A stretch of DNA of 64,000 bases, from positions 32,251 through 96,250 of the forward strand of contig CAVOZI010000007.1 of the NCBI GenBank assembly GCA_963700895.1, in the 5' to 3' direction. Each line of letters opens with the position of its first letter. Positions within the stretch are counted from its first letter, which is position 1. The notes under the pieces are model-generated. The model ran no database searches. It worked only from the letters and a program-made list of their open reading frames with translations, and had not been told where the DNA came from. A program made the translations under genes and the position numbers. Shown here one piece after another: positions 61,794 through 64,000 of this stretch. Source of the DNA: Anderseniella sp963700895. Lineage in GTDB: Bacteria; Pseudomonadota; Alphaproteobacteria; Rhizobiales; Aestuariivirgaceae.

Positions 61794-63314
61794 TTAGTTG
61801 ACCAGTTCAGGATCGCCCGGCCGCCAGGTCTTGTCGAACCAGGGGTCCAGCGGGCCATAAAGGCGCAGGATCATGTTCCAGCCTTTGCCGGGGACGGACT
61901 GAATCCAGTTGGCTTCCTGTCCGGCCGGCGCCTTGGGGCCGAAATAGACATCATACGAGCCGTCCGCATTCTGCTTCAGATCCGGCTTATTGTTGTCGAT
62001 GCCCGGAAACTGCTGGTCGGTTTGTAGCATGGCGCGCGTCTGGTTGTCGTAAAGCGTAAAGGACCAAAAGTCCTTGGCCGGCACGTTGGCTGGCAAGTGC
62101 ACCCTGTAGGTCTTGCCGCCATCGAGCGCGTTGCCGTCGGCATCGACATACGCCACGGCATATTGCGAGCCTTTGCCTACGATCTTCGCGGTCATCGCTG
62201 GAGTGATGCCCGTGGCGTAGAAGTGGAAGAAGCTGCGGGCGTCCAGCAGGCGGGCGCCATTATCCAGGAACTCATGGCTGCCGCCGGGGAACGGCGTGGT
62301 CCAGACGCTTTCGCCCGGGTAGAAATAGTACTTGTCTTCGCGCGGACGTGACGCAAGCGTGCGGACGGTTGCAGCGCCCACATCGGCGGCCTCCGTGAGA
62401 ATGTTCTGCATCCGGGCATCCGGATTAAAGGGCTGGCCTTTCCTGATTCCGATGGTTTCCAGCAGACCAAGCAGTTCCGGATCCTCCGCGTCAGTCGGCT
62501 CAGCCTGGACAACAGCATCAATCTCCTCAAAGATCTTGTAGTCCGTTCGGTGGATCGTATTGTTGAACTTTCCCGAGATGTTGACGAAGGTCATCTTCGG
62601 CGGATTGTTCACTTGGGACAGTGGATAGATGCGGAACAGTTTCTTGGTCGCCGCGACCGCCGGAGCCGGATTGCCATTCTCCTGGAATCCACGCCAGATG
62701 ACCCAGTTACCATAGGTCTTCGTGCGCGCGACATGGTAGCCGTCCGGCACCTCACCCTCGTACCCAGGCGGTAGGATCAGAAACTTGCCGCCCTTGCCCT
62801 TGTCAGGACCGGCATTGCCGAAGTCCGCCACGTATTTGAAATAGTGGTCATCAATGATGCCAAGCACGTTTGGAGGCGTTTCGATGACCATGGGCTCGTC
62901 CTTCAGCTCGAGCCAGGACGCCATGTAGACAGATGTCGTGTTGGGCGTCAGCCAAAGCGCTTTCGAGTCCATGAGGGCCTCGAACAGGACGGCGGTCGTG
63001 TTGGCCGGGCCAAACTCCAAGAGCCCCTTGCGCATGCCATACATCGACGCGATGTGGATGCTGTTCAGGTAGGCCTGCACACCACGCTGGAAGTCGAGAT
63101 TATCGTAGACTTTCTGAACGGTCTCATCGTCGGCCGGCACGCCATCGAAGAAGTTGAGGGTGCCAAGACGTGTCTTAAGCTTGTCGGGAGTCTCGATCCC
63201 CGGAGGAACAGGCGTCGTCATCTTCATTTTTGGCGCCTCAGCAGCGGCGGCAGAAACTGCAAAAGTCGTGGACAACAGCAACAACAGCGGCAACAATCGT
63301 TTTGAGGTGGTCAT
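61794..63314 (-). CDS. Exported DUF1254/DUF1214 protein, copy 1 of 3
   Basis: Protein of about 506 residues, first of the tandem set. Signal peptide LLPLLLLLSTTFAVSAAAA then EAPKMKMTTPVPPG; DUF1254 with GTLNFFDGVPADDETVQKVY and KFLILPPGYEGEVPDGYH; DUF1214 with YRVHLPANVPAKDFWSFTLY and YDVYFGPKAPAGQEANWIQS. Start at 63314 behind AAGGAGTATACCC. It begins 17 bases after the TetR gene, so the regulator heads the operon. Confidence 0.87.
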   Translation of the reverse strand: MTTSKRLLPLLLLLSTTFAVSAAAAEAPKMKMTTPVPPGIETPDKLKTRLGTLNFFDGVPADDETVQKVYDNLDFQRGVQAYLNSIHIASMYGMRKGLLEFGPANTTAVLFEALMDSKALWLTPNTTSVYMASWLELKDEPMVIETPPNVLGIIDDHYFKYVADFGNAGPDKGKGGKFLILPPGYEGEVPDGYHVARTKTYGNWVIWRGFQENGNPAPAVAATKKLFRIYPLSQVNNPPKMTFVNISGKFNNTIHRTDYKIFEEIDAVVQAEPTDAEDPELLGLLETIGIRKGQPFNPDARMQNILTEAADVGAATVRTLASRPREDKYYFYPGESVWTTPFPGGSHEFLDNGARLLDARSFFHFYATGITPAMTAKIVGKGSQYAVAYVDADGNALDGGKTYRVHLPANVPAKDFWSFTLYDNQTRAMLQTDQQFPGIDNNKPDLKQNADGSYDVYFGPKAPAGQEANWIQSVPGKGWNMILRLYGPLDPWFDKTWRPGDPELVN

Positions 63315-63331
63315 GGGTATACTCCTTCGTT

Positions 63332-64000
63332 TCACGTAACAGATTTTTTTCTGAGTTCAGGCTTCCGTGGAGAAGGTCCAACTAGCTGTTGTAGCGCTTG
63401 CTCGCCGTACAACGTTGAGATCCAAATTCGCACTAGCGCCTCGAGTACTTGCTCGGGATTTCCGCGGGGACGGCGGCCAAACTTTTCAATGAGCAGAGAC
63501 GCATCGAGGCGATTTAGGGCAATAGCGATCGGACTCGCTGGGAATTGCGGAATCAAACCCGCTTCTTGTTGTTGCGCAATCCGTTGAGCAACGACTTCAT
63601 CGAAGCTGGCCAGAAATTTGGCCCAACTCCGTTCCAGCTTTTCGTCCGATGCGGCAGCGTCGGCAACAGCACGCAAGATGGGACCGCGCCGATAACAAAT
63701 CTTCACTAGCGCTGACAGGCTCTCCCGCAACAGCGGGGCTGGGTCCCCCTCGCTTTCAAACCAGGGCTTAGCGGCGTCCAGAATATCGCCCCCCATTTCA
63801 TTGAGAAGCACGTCCATCAGATCGTGAAGGTCTGCAAAGTACTGGTAGAAAGCAGCGCAACTCGTGCCCGTGCGCAACGCTAACTCTGCAACTGTAAGGT
63901 CTCGAAATGGATGGGTCCAAAGATAGTCAACCGCAGCGTCTAAAATCGCCTGCCTGGTTTTTCCGACTTTCTTGGCGATGTCACACGTTTGCGAACACGT
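63332..64000 (-). CDS. TetR-family regulator, 5' end outside window
   Basis: The frame is open to base 64000 and no start codon fits, so the N-terminus lies outside. The visible helix-turn-helix reads KKVGKTRQAILDAAVDYLWT then LTVAELALRTGTSCAAFYQY, the TetR pattern, followed by an alpha-helical ligand domain with AVADAAASDEKLERSWAKFL. It is on the same strand and directly upstream of three DUF1254/DUF1214 genes, which it probably represses together with itself. Confidence 0.88.
   Translation of the reverse strand, partial: TCSQTCDIAKKVGKTRQAILDAAVDYLWTHPFRDLTVAELALRTGTSCAAFYQYFADLHDLMDVLLNEMGGDILDAAKPWFESEGDPAPLLRESLSALVKICYRRGPILRAVADAAASDEKLERSWAKFLASFDEVVAQRIAQQQEAGLIPQFPASPIAIALNRLDASLLIEKFGRRPRGNPEQVLEALVRIWISTLYGEQALQQLVGPSPRKPELRKKSVT

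Noticed and set aside
1..64000. CRISPR array, rRNA operon or complete tRNA
   Set aside because: No regularly spaced direct repeats, rRNA-like stretches or complete cloverleaf sequences were seen.

Overview
The window is a high-GC chromosome segment from an alphaproteobacterium, most likely of the Hyphomicrobiales (Rhizobiales) type. The evidence is the gene order RNase E / AMIN-domain amidase / PBP1A / RF2, a bactofilin paired with an M23 peptidase, and one long SUF operon led by an Rrf2/IscR regulator. No rRNA and no complete tRNA is present, so the genus cannot be fixed from the sequence.

Positions 1-34142 are mostly core genome. In order they hold an M48 peptidase (partial), a PLP aminotransferase, a divergent ArgP/ArgO-like regulator and exporter pair, a ClpP-like periplasmic protein, RNase E, cell-wall genes (amiC, PBP1A), RF2 with its programmed frameshift, an M15-like protein, bactofilin plus M23 peptidase, a peroxiredoxin, a YhdP/AsmA-like giant, divergent tyrS/anmK, an iron-type alcohol dehydrogenase with an alpha/beta hydrolase, and the SUF iron-sulfur operon (iscR, cysteine desulfurase, sufB, two small genes, sufC, sufD, VOC protein, sufS, sufT, sufA). 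A flippase gene follows, cut off at about 34142.

Positions 34143-44093 look like a compact phage satellite of about 10 kb with all genes on the + strand. It carries a P4-type integrase, an AlpA-like regulator, a primase-polymerase/helicase, a 319-bp locus built of two ~117-bp imperfect inverted arms (candidate replication origin), an HNH nuclease, and small and large terminase subunits. It has no portal, capsid or tail genes. This is the most interesting system in the window.

Positions 44100-51089 carry a three-gene signalling cassette (soluble seven-PAS histidine kinase, single-domain receiver, receiver-adenylate cyclase) followed by scars: a cyclase gene remnant, a 3' fragment of tRNA-Arg(CCT) and a dispersed alphaproteobacterial repeat. 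Positions 51090-64000 are accessory: a Sel1-repeat protein, a glycine-rich protein, an exported amidase and an exported choloylglycine-hydrolase-like protein, a cyclase fused to a GFA zinc domain, a cupin with a divergent LysR regulator, and three tandem exported DUF1254/DUF1214 proteins behind a TetR regulator that runs off the window.

Several genes expected to be essential or intact are broken by one base (PBP1A, RF2, SufB, flippase; an amber codon lies upstream of the M23 peptidase). All three single-base insertions turn an expected GACTC into GAACTC. GACTC is a GANTC (CcrM) methylation site, so these look like systematic sequencing errors rather than real mutations.
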